Positions 8,733 to 17,745 are shown, counted from the first letter of the stretch. The stretch is 64,000 nucleotides of DNA from Planomicrobium sp. CPCC 101079 (GCF_007859275.1 NZ_VOHC01000011.1:124001-188000); one strand, 5' to 3'. Made by a program: numbers and translations. The notes: generated by a model not told the origin, from the sequence alone.

Positions 8733-9662
8733 ATGGCCTTATCGTTTTTATCGAAAAAAGCACGCGTTGTGACCATTACTATAGAAGAAGACGCCATCCG
8801 GTATGTGGAACTGAAATCCGCAGCACCGCTTCACATCAGCCGGGCGGAAGAGCTGGCTCTTCCGCTTGGCACCATTGTGGATGGGGAAATCGCCGACGCA
8901 GAAATGCTTAGTTCGATACTCGATGAGGCTGTCAATCAGTGGGGTCTCTCTAAGAAGTCAGTCCGATTCCTCGCCCCTGACGAATTCGCTATTATCCGCA
9001 AAGTGCCATATCCTCAAGGCGTCAAGCCTGATGAACTGAAAGGCCATTTCTTCATCGAGATCGGCTCTACGCTTTATTTGCCGTTCGAAGATCCGGTGTT
9101 CGACGTGGTTCCGTATAACAACAGTGAAGAAGCGCTGATCATCGCTTCCAAAGAATCTGTCATCCATTCCTACGAAGAAATGTTCACGCAGGCGAAGCTG
9201 AAAGCTGTGGTGGCGGACATCACGCCGCTCGCTTTGTATCGCCTGGCGTATTTGCAGCATGATTTTGCAGCAGATGAACACGTTATGATGGTCGATATTC
9301 AATCGGAAAAAATTACGGTCTCCATTTTCCACGAGCATTATCCGCTCTTTATGCGTTCAGTGGCGCTGAATGTCGCTGACGAGGAGCTGGCAGGGCCGGA
9401 AGTTCTAATAGAAGAAATCGAAAGTGAAATTGAAAAGCTGGGTAATTTCTACCGCTATAGCATGAACGCGGGAGAAACGGGCATTTCCAGCATTATCTGC
9501 AATGGACATGTGGAAAATTGGCCATTGCTGCAAAAGCGGTTGGAAAGCCGATTGTCGGTGCCGGTTTCGCCGATTGTCATCGAGCCTATCCCTTCGGATT
9601 CCCATGCTGGCGTTCCTGAACATTTTAACCGTGCCATCGGCTTGGCCCTGAAAGAGGTGTAA
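8733..9662 (+). CDS. pilM: Pilus assembly protein PilM (actin-like ATPase)
   Basis: Cytosolic actin-fold protein that docks on the N-terminal INLLP peptide of PilN and couples the motor to the membrane. The sequence shows the PilM pattern: a start with VTITIEEDAIRYVEL, a helical middle domain, and MMVDIQSEKITVSIFHEHYPLFMRSVAL as the second nucleotide-binding lobe. At 309 residues it is slightly shorter than proteobacterial PilM. Ribosome binding site AGGAGC. pilN starts 2 bases after the stop. Confidence 0.85.
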   Translation: MALSFLSKKARVVTITIEEDAIRYVELKSAAPLHISRAEELALPLGTIVDGEIADAEMLSSILDEAVNQWGLSKKSVRFLAPDEFAIIRKVPYPQGVKPDELKGHFFIEIGSTLYLPFEDPVFDVVPYNNSEEALIIASKESVIHSYEEMFTQAKLKAVVADITPLALYRLAYLQHDFAADEHVMMVDIQSEKITVSIFHEHYPLFMRSVALNVADEELAGPEVLIEEIESEIEKLGNFYRYSMNAGETGISSIICNGHVENWPLLQKRLESRLSVPVSPIVIEPIPSDSHAGVPEHFNRAIGLALKEV

Positions 9663-9664
9663 CT

Positions 9665-10375
9665 ATGCTCGTAGATATTAATTTATTGCCGCAAAAAGAA
9701 AGGGACCGCCCCGTTATGCTCTTTGCGGCACTCGGAATTGTCTTGGCTGCCATTTTAATATGGCTGATTTTTTTCTTTATGGCGCAGTCCCAAGCGGCTG
9801 AGCAAGCCGCGCTGGACGCCGAGTATGCCCAAGTCTCTGCAGAAGGGGCAGCACTTCGTGCCCAGCTTGAAGCGGCAGTCGGCATGAACGAAGAACAGCA
9901 ATTAAAAGCCACGGTCGACTGGGCGGAAAGCTATCAGTTTGATACGATTCCGCTGCTTGCAGATTTGGTTTCACGTTTGCCGGAACGCGGGTTTTTCGAT
10001 TCGTTTTCATTCACAAAGCCGAATGAAGCAATCCTTTCAGTCCAATTTGATACGGCGCGCGAAGCGGCTTATTATTTGGCTCAGTTAAAAACTTCAGAAC
10101 TGATAACTTCAGCAAAACTCGACTCCGTGATCAACGAAGAACTTGAAGCCGCTGAAGAGGCAGACGTTTTGGAAGATACAGAAGAAAAAATCATTGAAAA
10201 TCCGCGTTATTTGGCCACTTACAGTTTGGTCTATGTTGATGAGCGCACGCCGTCTGAAGAAGCAGTGGAAGCTGCCGATGGAACAGTGGCGGAGACACCG
10301 GCTGCAGAAGAAGCGCCGGCATCAGATGAACCTGCAGAAGCTGCTCCGGCAGAAACGGAGGAGAATGCGCAATGA
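9665..10375 (+). CDS. pilN: Pilus assembly protein PilN with acidic C-terminal tail
   Basis: Bitopic membrane protein of the alignment complex. The N-terminus MLVDINLLPQKER is the PilM-binding INLLP motif; one transmembrane helix follows at about 19-38, then a coiled-coil/ferredoxin-like part outside. The last 45-50 residues are low-complexity Glu/Ala/Pro (EEAVEAADGTVAETPAAEE), an extension not found in the compact proteobacterial PilN; its function is unknown. The stop overlaps the pilO start by four bases (ATGA), so the two are translationally coupled. Confidence 0.9.
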   Translation: MLVDINLLPQKERDRPVMLFAALGIVLAAILIWLIFFFMAQSQAAEQAALDAEYAQVSAEGAALRAQLEAAVGMNEEQQLKATVDWAESYQFDTIPLLADLVSRLPERGFFDSFSFTKPNEAILSVQFDTAREAAYYLAQLKTSELITSAKLDSVINEELEAAEEADVLEDTEEKIIENPRYLATYSLVYVDERTPSEEAVEAADGTVAETPAAEEAPASDEPAEAAPAETEENAQ

Positions 10376-11277
10376 GCAATTGGACAAAACGCCAAAAAGA
10401 ACTGGCTCTCGTGATTGTGGCTACCGTTTTGCTGGCGGGGAGCGCCGCTTATTCTTATTTTTCTCTTTATGCACCGGCAAGAGACGCCCGCCTGCAAGCC
10501 GAGCAATTGCTTTCTTCTGAGAAAGAAGTGTTGATGGCACTGCAAGCGCAGCAAAAAGCCGCACCAGTAGCAGAGAAAATAAGTACGAGTGCTTTGCAGC
10601 AAAAAGTCGCCGTCGAACCGATGGCCGATTTGATCTTGCTCCAAATAGAGCAAGCGGAATTAATCTCAGGAACGCTTGTCACAGCAGTCAATTTTACGGA
10701 AGCGCCATTAACGCTTCTGCAGCCGGTTGAAGGGTTGGAAAATGTGCAAGAAATCATCACGACAGTTGAATTTAATGCCCGCGATTATAAAAGCATCACG
10801 GCATTCATAAAAGAAATAGAAGCGATGGAACGCATCATGGTGATCGATTCAATCGATTTCGCTTCAAACGAGGAAATTACAACACAAGAGCAAGAAGGTG
10901 AACCATTAACGGTTTCTGTCTCATTCTCAGCCTTTTTCCGTCCCGACTTGATCAAATTGGAAGATACTTTGCCTAAAGTCGATTCTCCTGCTCCTGCGAA
11001 AAAATCTAATCCATTGCCTCAAAATGACGGCACTGATTTGGTTGTTTCCAGTGATAGTGCTATTGAAGCTTCTTCTGAGAATGGAGAAGAAAATACTGAT
11101 GCTGTTGTCGCTCAGACCGCTACAGTCCATACAGTCGTTGCGGGTGAGACGCTTTTGCAGATTTCCCGGAAATATTATGGGGATAACGCAGGTGCAGCGC
11201 TTATTCAAGAAGCAAACAACTTGTCCGGCTCAGTTGTCAAAGTCGGCATGGCCTTAACGATCCCGCAACGCCCTTAA
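10372..11277 (+). CDS. pilO: PilO-like pilus protein fused to a C-terminal LysM domain
   Basis: PilO partners PilN in the membrane. Here residues 11-30 form the transmembrane helix, about 35-75 a coiled coil, and about 85-200 the PilO-type ferredoxin-like region (VQEIITTVEFNARDYKSITAF). After a Ser/Glu-rich linker, residues 251-299 form a LysM domain: HTVVAGETLLQISRKYYGDN ... VKVGMALTIP. LysM binds the glycan of peptidoglycan. Proteobacterial PilO lacks this domain, so this copy could tether the assembly complex to the thick wall; that role is inferred. A strong terminator follows, ending the operon. Confidence 0.85.
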   Translation: MSNWTKRQKELALVIVATVLLAGSAAYSYFSLYAPARDARLQAEQLLSSEKEVLMALQAQQKAAPVAEKISTSALQQKVAVEPMADLILLQIEQAELISGTLVTAVNFTEAPLTLLQPVEGLENVQEIITTVEFNARDYKSITAFIKEIEAMERIMVIDSIDFASNEEITTQEQEGEPLTVSVSFSAFFRPDLIKLEDTLPKVDSPAPAKKSNPLPQNDGTDLVVSSDSAIEASSENGEENTDAVVAQTATVHTVVAGETLLQISRKYYGDNAGAALIQEANNLSGSVVKVGMALTIPQRP

Positions 11278-11307
11278 AAGAGAAATCACTCCGATTTCTC
11301 TTTTTTT
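11278..11307 (+). terminator. Terminator of the pilMNO operon
   Basis: Stem AAGAGAAATC / GATTTCTCTT with loop ACTCC and a run of seven T, directly after the pilO stop. Confidence 0.9.
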
Positions 11308-11339
11308 AATAAAAATTCTATAAGTAAATGAGGGTCATT

Positions 11340-12095
11340 ATGACGATTACGTACGCTTTTTTCTTTTTTATCTTCGGGCTGGTATTCGGCTCGTTTTTCA
11401 ATGTGGTCGGCTTGCGCGTGCCGAAAAAAGAATCAATTGCTTACCCCCCGTCGCACTGCACAAAATGCAATCGCCAATTGACGGCGATCGATCTCGTTCC
11501 GGTCCTGTCGTTCCTTTTTTTACGTGGGAAGTGCCGAACGTGCGGCTCGGAAATCCATTGGGTGTATCCGCTGATGGAGTTCATCACCGGCGCGTTGTTT
11601 ACGCTGTCGTTTCTGCATTTCGGCTTTACACCGGAACTGGTCATCGCGCTTCTTTTCGTCTCGCTGCTCGTTATCATCACCGTGTCGGATATCGCGTATA
11701 TGCTCATACCGGATCGGGTGCTCTTGCCCTTTGCAGCGCTCTTGCTGGTGCTTCGCTTCGTCATCCAGCTTGATTCCTGGTGGGACAGCCTGCTTGGCGC
11801 TGTAATCGGATTTTCGTTGTTGTTTTTGATAGCGGTCGTTTCAAAAGGCGGTATGGGGGGCGGGGACATCAAATTGTTTCTCGCCATTGGCCTAGTGGTC
11901 GGAACGGTGGGCACACTGATGACGCTGTTTTTTGCTTCCGTAATCGGGGCAGTTGCCGGCATTATCCAACTGCGCGTCACCAATAAAGGCCGCAAGACAC
12001 CTGTCCCGTTTGGCCCGTCAATCGCAGTTGGGGCGTTGATCGTTTATTTTTATGGCATTAACATTTTGGATTGGTATATGAGTTTTATGGGATGA
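11340..12095 (+). CDS. pilD: Type IV prepilin peptidase / N-methyltransferase (A24 family)
   Basis: Membrane aspartic protease that cleaves prepilin leaders and methylates the new N-terminus. The zinc-type cysteine pairs HCTKC and CRTCG flank the DLVPVLSF loop. The catalytic aspartates lie in SDIAYMLIPD and in GMGGGDIKLF. About seven to eight membrane segments. The ATG at 11340 is taken because GAGGG precedes it; 11328 has no ribosome binding site. It lies between folC and maf, exactly where B. subtilis carries comC, so it may equally be called comC and may process ComG pseudopilins as well as the pilin at 8223. Confidence 0.93.
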   Translation: MTITYAFFFFIFGLVFGSFFNVVGLRVPKKESIAYPPSHCTKCNRQLTAIDLVPVLSFLFLRGKCRTCGSEIHWVYPLMEFITGALFTLSFLHFGFTPELVIALLFVSLLVIITVSDIAYMLIPDRVLLPFAALLLVLRFVIQLDSWWDSLLGAVIGFSLLFLIAVVSKGGMGGGDIKLFLAIGLVVGTVGTLMTLFFASVIGAVAGIIQLRVTNKGRKTPVPFGPSIAVGALIVYFYGINILDWYMSFMG

Positions 12096-12116
12096 AGCCT
12101 AGGCTTCATCTTTTTT
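12091..12116 (+). terminator. Terminator of the prepilin peptidase gene
   Basis: GATGAAGCC-TA-GGCTTCATC followed by six T; the stem includes the stop codon. Confidence 0.9.
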
Positions 12117-12159
12117 ATTTCGCATCAAAGATGGAGGAGAAAAAATATTGACACTTTTT

Positions 12160-12215
12160 AGATGAAGAGCAGAGGGCGCGACTCCCGAGGAAAATGTCCG
12201 CCCAGAGCGATTCAT
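12160..12215 (+). repeat. Possible remnant of an intergenic repeat
   Basis: GCGCGACTCCCGAGG next to GTCCGCCCAGAGCGATT resembles the two ends of the short GC-rich intergenic repeats common in Bacillaceae/Planococcaceae, with the centre missing. Recognised from general memory of such elements only. Confidence 0.3.
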
Positions 12216-12335
12216 CAACTTCAAAATATTTTTTTAAATCTATTAGCTGATCATTTCCCGCAAATCCGCCCACCCAAATCTCATTTTTGAAAGGCGCATA
12301 GCTGCCAAAATTTATTTTTCCGTTTTCCCGTACAA

Positions 12336-12364
12336 TTTTCAGCCCGGCGATTATTGGGTATGAT
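12336..12364 (+). promoter_or_regulatory. Possible promoter of maf-radC
   Basis: TTTTCA (12336-12341), 17-base spacer, TATGAT (12359-12364). The start would fall almost on the ribosome binding site, so the leader would be very short. Confidence 0.35.
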
Positions 12365-12386
12365 GCTAGAAAAGGAGGAATCAGTT

Positions 12387-12995
12387 ATGAAATTTACCGC
12401 CAACCAACCAATTATTCTCGCATCGCAGTCGCCGCGCCGGCAAGAGCTGCTCGGCTCGCTGGGATTCGATTTCGCTGTCGTGCCCAGCATCAAGGATGAG
12501 CCGGACCCGGCGGACTTCCAGACTGCCATGGGCTATGTTTTAGCATGCGCTGCGCAGAAAGCCCGTGAGGTGTCAAAGAAACACAAGGAGGCCGTAGTCA
12601 TTGGTTCCGATACGATCGTCACGTTAGACGGAGAAGTATTACTGAAGCCGAAAAACAAAGAACAAGCGGAGGAGTTTCTGCGGAAATTGTCCGGCAACAC
12701 CCATGACGTCATCACAGCAATTACGGTTTTGCATGGCGACAATGAATTGTCGTTCCATGAATTAACGCAAGTGACATTCTACGATTTGCCGGATGACTGG
12801 ATCGACGCCTACACCAACACGGACGACCCATACGATAAGGCGGGTGCATACGGCATCCAGACGATGTCGGGCCTCTTCGTCAAAAAAATCAACGGAGATT
12901 ACAACACGGTCGTCGGGCTGCCGCTCGCAAGCCTTGCACAGAAATTGGCGCAAGCCGGTTATATTTCCCTGGAAAAGAGCCGGATCGGATGCTGA
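12387..12995 (+). CDS. maf: Maf-family nucleoside triphosphate pyrophosphatase
   Basis: Hydrolyses dTTP/UTP and modified nucleotides to the monophosphate and is linked to division arrest in Bacillus. Seen motifs: ASQSPRRQELL at the N-terminus (substrate loop), GSDTIV (catalytic region), YDKAGAYGIQ. The ATG at 12387 sits after AAAGGAGG; an upstream in-frame ATG at 12354 is unsupported. The 202-residue length is normal. Its last codons overlap radC. Confidence 0.93.
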   Translation: MKFTANQPIILASQSPRRQELLGSLGFDFAVVPSIKDEPDPADFQTAMGYVLACAAQKAREVSKKHKEAVVIGSDTIVTLDGEVLLKPKNKEQAEEFLRKLSGNTHDVITAITVLHGDNELSFHELTQVTFYDLPDDWIDAYTNTDDPYDKAGAYGIQTMSGLFVKKINGDYNTVVGLPLASLAQKLAQAGYISLEKSRIGC

Positions 12996-13681
12996 CGGAA
13001 CAGTCACTGATGATCCGGGATGTCCATGTTGCCGACCGTCCGCGCGAGCGGCTGGTCAACCAAGGCGCCAATAGTTTGTCGAACCAGGAACTGATTGCGA
13101 TATTACTGCGCACCGGCACCAAACAAGAGTCGGTGCTGCATTTAGCCAACCGGGTGCTGACTACTTTTGAGCAAATCCAGCAAATGAAAGACGCCACTAT
13201 CGAAGAAATGACTTCCATCAAAGGCATCGGCCAAGCGAAAGCAGTGCAGCTTCTTGCTGCAGTAGAGCTTGGCCGCCGCCTTTCCTCGAAACAGACAGAT
13301 GTGAAATATACGATCCGGTCCCCCAAAGACGCTGCCTCTTACTTGATGGCGGACATGACTTCCTTGAAGCAAGAACATTTTGTCGTGCTGTTTCTAAACA
13401 TTAAAAACCAAGTGATGCACCGGCAGACAATATTCGTCGGAAGCCTGAATGCCTCCATCGTCCATCCGCGAGAAATATTCCGCGAAGCCGTCCGACGGTC
13501 CGCTGCCTCAATCGTCTGCGCGCACAACCACCCCTCTGGGAACCCAGCCCCATCTCCGGAAGACATCGACGTCACCAAGCGGTTGATGGAAGCTGGCAGC
13601 ATCATAGGCATTGAACTTTTGGACCATGTCATCATAGGTGACCATCAGTTCACATCTTTGAAAGAAAAGGGATATATGTAG
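12989..13681 (+). CDS. radC: RadC-family JAB-domain protein
   Basis: A conserved protein of unsettled function with an N-terminal helix-hairpin-helix-like part (IEEMTSIKGIGQAKAVQL) and a C-terminal JAB metalloprotease-like domain with the zinc motif HNHPSGNPAPSPED. 230 residues. The start at 12989 overlaps maf by 7 bases; a second ATG at 13010 (MIRDVHVADRPRERL) is possible and neither has a strong ribosome binding site. Confidence 0.9.
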   Translation: MLTEQSLMIRDVHVADRPRERLVNQGANSLSNQELIAILLRTGTKQESVLHLANRVLTTFEQIQQMKDATIEEMTSIKGIGQAKAVQLLAAVELGRRLSSKQTDVKYTIRSPKDAASYLMADMTSLKQEHFVVLFLNIKNQVMHRQTIFVGSLNASIVHPREIFREAVRRSAASIVCAHNHPSGNPAPSPEDIDVTKRLMEAGSIIGIELLDHVIIGDHQFTSLKEKGYM

Positions 13682-13684
13682 TAC

Positions 13685-13713
13685 TGTCTATTTCTCTTCT
13701 TATCGTCTATAAT
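13685..13713 (+). promoter_or_regulatory. Possible mreB promoter
   Basis: Perfect TATAAT at 13708-13713; the -35 at 17-base spacing (TGTCTA) is weak. Confidence 0.4.
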
Positions 13714-13771
13714 GAGAAGTATTGTGTAAACTCTATGGCTTAATAGGCATATAAAGAAGGGAAGTATTTAC

Positions 13772-14800
13772 GTGTTTGGAATTGGATCAAAAGATGTTGG
13801 AATTGACTTAGGTACTGCGAATACACTTGTTTTTGTCAAAAATAAAGGGATTGTTCTCCGTGAACCGTCTGTTGTCGCTAAAAATACGAATACTGGCGAG
13901 ATCGTAGCGGTCGGAAACGACGCGCGAAACATGATCGGCCGGACACCGGGGTCGATCGTCGCTATCCGCCCGATGAAAGATGGCGTGATTGCAGATTACG
14001 ATACTACAACTGCCATGATCCAATATTATTTAAAAGAAGCAATGAAAGCATCGGGAGGCACTTGGAAAAAGCCGAGCGTTATGGTATGTGTACCATATGG
14101 CATTACGTCTGTTGAACAGCGTGCCATCATCGACGCTTCCCGCCAAGCGGGTGCCCGCGAAGCTTTTACAATTGAAGAACCGTTTGCTGCAGCAATCGGC
14201 GCGAATTTGCCTGTCTGGGAACCTATGGGCAGCATGGTCGTCGATATTGGTGGCGGAACAACGGAAGTTGCCGTTATTTCACTGGGAGGAATCGTTACCA
14301 GCGAATCCATCCGAGTAGCAGGCGATGCAATGGATGTTGCGATTACGCAATACATCCGAAAAGTGTATAATTTGACAATCGGCGAACGCACAGCGGAAGC
14401 GATCAAAATTGAAATCGGTTCTGCAAGCGTCGTAACGGATGCCGAGAAAAACTTGAAAATGGACATCCGCGGCCGTGATTTGTTGACTGGATTGCCAAAA
14501 ACGATTGAAATTTCATCTGAAGAAATTGCTGAAGCATTAAAAGAAGCAGTCGCTGCCATAGTAGAAGGCGTTAAAAAGACGCTTGAAACGACTCCGCCGG
14601 AATTATCGGCTGACATCATGGAACGCGGGATCGTCTTAACGGGCGGCGGCGCTTTATTGAAAAACTTGGACAAAGTAATCTCGACTGAAACGATGATGCC
14701 TGTCATTATCGCAGATGAACCTTTAGACTGTGTGGCAATCGGTACGGGCAAAGCGCTAGACAACATTGATCAAATTCGTCGCCTGCAATCTACTAAATAG
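13772..14800 (+). CDS. mreB: Rod-shape determining actin homologue MreB
   Basis: Forms membrane-attached filaments that organise lateral wall synthesis. The actin-fold signatures are visible: [10 protein letters not shown] (phosphate 1), [16 protein letters not shown] (phosphate 2) and [11 protein letters not shown] (adenosine). 342 residues, GTG start after GAAGGGAAG. First gene of an mreBCD-minCD operon. Its presence suggests a rod or coccobacillus, or a coccoid cell that keeps elongation genes. Confidence 0.97.
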   Translation: MFGIGSKDVGIDLGTANTLVFVKNKGIVLREPSVVAKNTNTGEIVAVGNDARNMIGRTPGSIVAIRPMKDGVIADYDTTTAMIQYYLKEAMKASGGTWKKPSVMVCVPYGITSVEQRAIIDASRQAGAREAFTIEEPFAAAIGANLPVWEPMGSMVVDIGGGTTEVAVISLGGIVTSESIRVAGDAMDVAITQYIRKVYNLTIGERTAEAIKIEIGSASVVTDAEKNLKMDIRGRDLLTGLPKTIEISSEEIAEALKEAVAAIVEGVKKTLETTPPELSADIMERGIVLTGGGALLKNLDKVISTETMMPVIIADEPLDCVAIGTGKALDNIDQIRRLQSTK

Positions 14801-14814
14801 GGAGGATTGCCGTA

Positions 14815-15717
14815 ATGCCACAGCTTTTTTCAAACAAGCGGCTCATTTTGCTGCTGTTGGGCGTCATCCTTCTCGTTGCATTGATTTCGTATTCACTCCG
14901 GGACCGCGGCAATGTGTCGCCTCCGGAGCAAGTCATAAAAGATGCAGTGGGAGTCGGGCAATCGATCTTTTCAGGTCCTGCCCATTTTGTAACTGGAATA
15001 TTTGATAATGTTGATTCCCTCCTGAATACGTACGAGGAAAATCAGCATTTGAAAGCGCGTCTTGAAGAATTTGCAAGTGTCCAAGCGGAAGTGAAGGATT
15101 TGCGGACAGAGAACGCCGAGCTGAAGGAAATTGTCGGTAAAGAAGAAGACCTCCGCGATTATAACCCGATCCAAGCGACTGTCATCGCGCGGAATCCGGA
15201 TCAGTGGGAAGAAAAAGTCATCATTAACAAAGGCTCATCTACCGGAGTCAAAGAAAATATGGCGGTCATGACAGCTTCCGGATTGATCGGCAAAGTTGTC
15301 TTGACGACACCATTCTTTTCGACGGTGGAGCTGATTTCAACCCAGAACCCCAATTATCGGGTTTCTGCCATGGTCCTTGGCGGTGAAAAGGAAGTATTCG
15401 GATTGATCGAAGGCTATGACGCGGAGCGCCGCGAGCTGCTATTAAAACGGGTGGATGCGGAAATCGAATTGGAAAAAGGCCAACAAGTCGTCTCAAGCGG
15501 ATTGGGAGGGATTTTTCCGAAAGGGATTTTGATCGGAGAAATCACAGAAGTGACAATCGACGAATTTGGTTTGACGAACCTTGCCTATATCAAACCTGCT
15601 GCAGAATTTTCACTCTTGAACCATGTGATTATTGCAGACCGGGTGGCTCCTGAAGTTAATGGGGAAGACAATGGCGAAACTGAGGATGCAGCGGAAACAG
15701 AGGAGGATGGCTCATGA
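14815..15717 (+). CDS. mreC: Rod-shape determining protein MreC
   Basis: Bitopic membrane protein that scaffolds the elongasome outside the membrane. N-terminal helix at about 10-27, a coiled coil at about 68-112 (TYEENQHLKARLEEF), then the two beta-barrel domains. The C-terminal 20 residues are acidic (Glu/Asp/Gly). Ribosome binding site GGGAGG; 4-base ATGA overlap with mreD. Confidence 0.95.
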   Translation: MPQLFSNKRLILLLLGVILLVALISYSLRDRGNVSPPEQVIKDAVGVGQSIFSGPAHFVTGIFDNVDSLLNTYEENQHLKARLEEFASVQAEVKDLRTENAELKEIVGKEEDLRDYNPIQATVIARNPDQWEEKVIINKGSSTGVKENMAVMTASGLIGKVVLTTPFFSTVELISTQNPNYRVSAMVLGGEKEVFGLIEGYDAERRELLLKRVDAEIELEKGQQVVSSGLGGIFPKGILIGEITEVTIDEFGLTNLAYIKPAAEFSLLNHVIIADRVAPEVNGEDNGETEDAAETEEDGS

Positions 15718-16244
15718 TTCGATTCTGGATTCCGTTGATTGGTCTCGCCTTGTTTTTCATGGAACCGATTTTCGGCCTGTTTTCGCCGCTCCAACTTGAT
15801 GGGGGTTTTTATTATATTGTGCCCCGTTTTCTTATCATGTTTTTGATTTTTATAGCCGTTTATTATGATTTAAAGCACGCCATTTACTACGGATTATTTT
15901 TCGGGCTCTTGTACGATGTGTTTTTCATTGATATTATTGGGTTATATTCTTTTTTATATCCCGCCATCTGTTTGGCTGCCGGATATATCGTAAAATCGAT
16001 ACACCGCCATTTAGTGGTGACTACAGTTCTAACCCTAGTGCTGACGGCATTGTTCGAATTTATCCTGTATCAATTTTTTAGATTCATCTCACTCGTCTCC
16101 ATGCCGTTGGATGTTTTTTTAAATACCCGGCTGTTGCCGACCATGATCGCGAATTCGCTATTTTTGCTAATGCTCGGTTGGGTGTTTAAGTTAGTTATCG
16201 ATGCCCGCTTGATTGAGCGGGAAAAAAACCCAAGGTTATCTTAA
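15714..16244 (+). CDS. mreD: Rod-shape determining protein MreD
   Basis: Polytopic membrane protein (about five helices, 176 residues) of the MreBCD complex. Sequence divergence is typical; identification rests on hydropathy, length and its place behind mreC, with the conserved LYDVFFIDIIGLY segment. Confidence 0.93.
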   Translation: MIRFWIPLIGLALFFMEPIFGLFSPLQLDGGFYYIVPRFLIMFLIFIAVYYDLKHAIYYGLFFGLLYDVFFIDIIGLYSFLYPAICLAAGYIVKSIHRHLVVTTVLTLVLTALFEFILYQFFRFISLVSMPLDVFLNTRLLPTMIANSLFLLMLGWVFKLVIDARLIEREKNPRLS

Positions 16245-16266
16245 TGAAAGCGCAGGTGTACCATTT

Positions 16267-16932
16267 TTGAAGAATCTTGTTTATATTAAAGGGACGAAAC
16301 AAGGGCTCGTGCTGCAGCTTGATGACCAGTGTGCTTACGCCGATCTGCTGGCGGAGCTTGCGGCAAAGGTGTCGGACCCTGCGCTAGATGGCAGTGCTGA
16401 AGTGCAAGTGAATCTCGGGTTCCGTTTTTGCACAGAAGCTCAGCAAAAAGAAATCGTCGCCACAATTCAAACCAATACCCATTTGCGGGTTTCAAAAATG
16501 ATGAGCGACGTGATCACTGTTGAAGAAAGCAATCGCCGCATCCAAGAGCGCCAATCCGAAACGTATGTTGGTATTGTACGTTCCGGCCAGATTGTAAAAG
16601 CCGAAGGTGACCTTGTGGTCGTCGGAGATGTCAACCCGAATGGCAAGGTCGTTGCGGGAGGCAATATTTACGTGCTTGGCCGATTGAAAGGCCAGGCTCA
16701 TGCTGGAGCCAATGGCAACCGCGAAGCGGTGATTGCGGCTTCCTGGTTGGAAGCCACTCATTTAATGATTCACGACGCCCTGGAAATAATGACCGATGAA
16801 CTGACGGTTTTGTCGGAGCAGCCGGAAATGGAATGCGCTTATTTACATAATAACGGCCATATCATCATTGACCGCTTGCAGGAATTACGGTATATACGGC
16901 CGGAAATTTCAACGTTTAAAGGAGGAAGCTAA
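16267..16932 (+). CDS. minC: Septum site-determining protein MinC
   Basis: Inhibits FtsZ assembly away from midcell, working with MinD. N-terminal MinC_N domain (VYIKGTKQGLVLQLDD) and C-terminal beta-helix (GDVNPNGKVVAGGNIYVLGRLKGQ). The likely start is TTG at 16267, eight bases after AGGTG, which matches the usual MinC N-terminus; a longer frame runs back into mreD but has no better start. Confidence 0.93.
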   Translation: MKNLVYIKGTKQGLVLQLDDQCAYADLLAELAAKVSDPALDGSAEVQVNLGFRFCTEAQQKEIVATIQTNTHLRVSKMMSDVITVEESNRRIQERQSETYVGIVRSGQIVKAEGDLVVVGDVNPNGKVVAGGNIYVLGRLKGQAHAGANGNREAVIAASWLEATHLMIHDALEIMTDELTVLSEQPEMECAYLHNNGHIIIDRLQELRYIRPEISTFKGGS

Positions 16933-16933
16933 T

Positions 16934-17734
16934 GTGGGAGAAGCAATAGTTGTGACATCAGGAAAGGGAGGCGTCGGTAAAACGACGACGACCGCTAATC
17001 TCGGTACTGCATTGGCTCTTCAAGGGAAAAAAGTATGCTTGATCGATACGGATATAGGTTTGCGGAATTTAGATGTAATTCTAGGGCTCGAAAACCGGAT
17101 CATCTACGATCTGGTAGACGTCCTAGAAGGCCGCTGCAAGGTTCATCAGGCGCTTGTCAAAGACAAGCGTTTTGAAGATATGCTGTATTTATTGCCGGCT
17201 GCACAGACAACCGACAAAAATGCTGTCAATCCGGACCAGATGAGGGAATTGGTGATGGGCTTGAAAGAGCAGTATGATTTTGTCATCATCGATTGCCCGG
17301 CCGGCATTGAACAAGGCTACAAAAACGCTGTAGCGGGGGCTGACCGCGCAATCGTCGTCACGACTCCGGAAATTTCAGCAGTCCGTGATGCCGACCGCAT
17401 CATCGGGCTTCTGGAATTGGAAGAGAACATCGATCCGCCGAAATTGATCATCAACCGCATCCGTCCGCATTTGATGAAAGCGGGCGAAGCGCTTGACGTC
17501 AACGAAATCACGACGCATTTATCGATCGATCTTCTAGGAATCATCGCCGATGACGAAAGCGTCATTTCAAGCTCGAACCGTGGAGAGCCGATTGTCATGG
17601 ACCCGACAAACCGTGCTGCGCTCGGATACCGCAACATCGCCCGGCGATTGCTCGGCGAATCTGTTCCGCTTATGACGATGGACAAGCAAAACCAAGGCGT
17701 GTTCTCGAAAATCAAAGCGATTTTTTCAAAATAA
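16934..17734 (+). CDS. minD: Septum site-determining ATPase MinD
   Basis: Membrane-binding ATPase that recruits MinC. Deviant Walker A SGKGGVGKTTTT at the N-terminus, DTDIGLRNLD, and a C-terminal amphipathic membrane-targeting helix (GVFSKIKAIFSK). The GTG at 16934 follows GGAGGAAG; minC ends one base before. 266 residues. Confidence 0.97.
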   Translation: MGEAIVVTSGKGGVGKTTTTANLGTALALQGKKVCLIDTDIGLRNLDVILGLENRIIYDLVDVLEGRCKVHQALVKDKRFEDMLYLLPAAQTTDKNAVNPDQMRELVMGLKEQYDFVIIDCPAGIEQGYKNAVAGADRAIVVTTPEISAVRDADRIIGLLELEENIDPPKLIINRIRPHLMKAGEALDVNEITTHLSIDLLGIIADDESVISSSNRGEPIVMDPTNRAALGYRNIARRLLGESVPLMTMDKQNQGVFSKIKAIFSK

Positions 17735-17745
17735 TACAGTACAGC

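Noticed and set aside
14026-14766. 246-residue frame antisense to mreB
   Set aside because: Shadow of the strongly biased mreB codon pattern; no start signal or recognisable protein.
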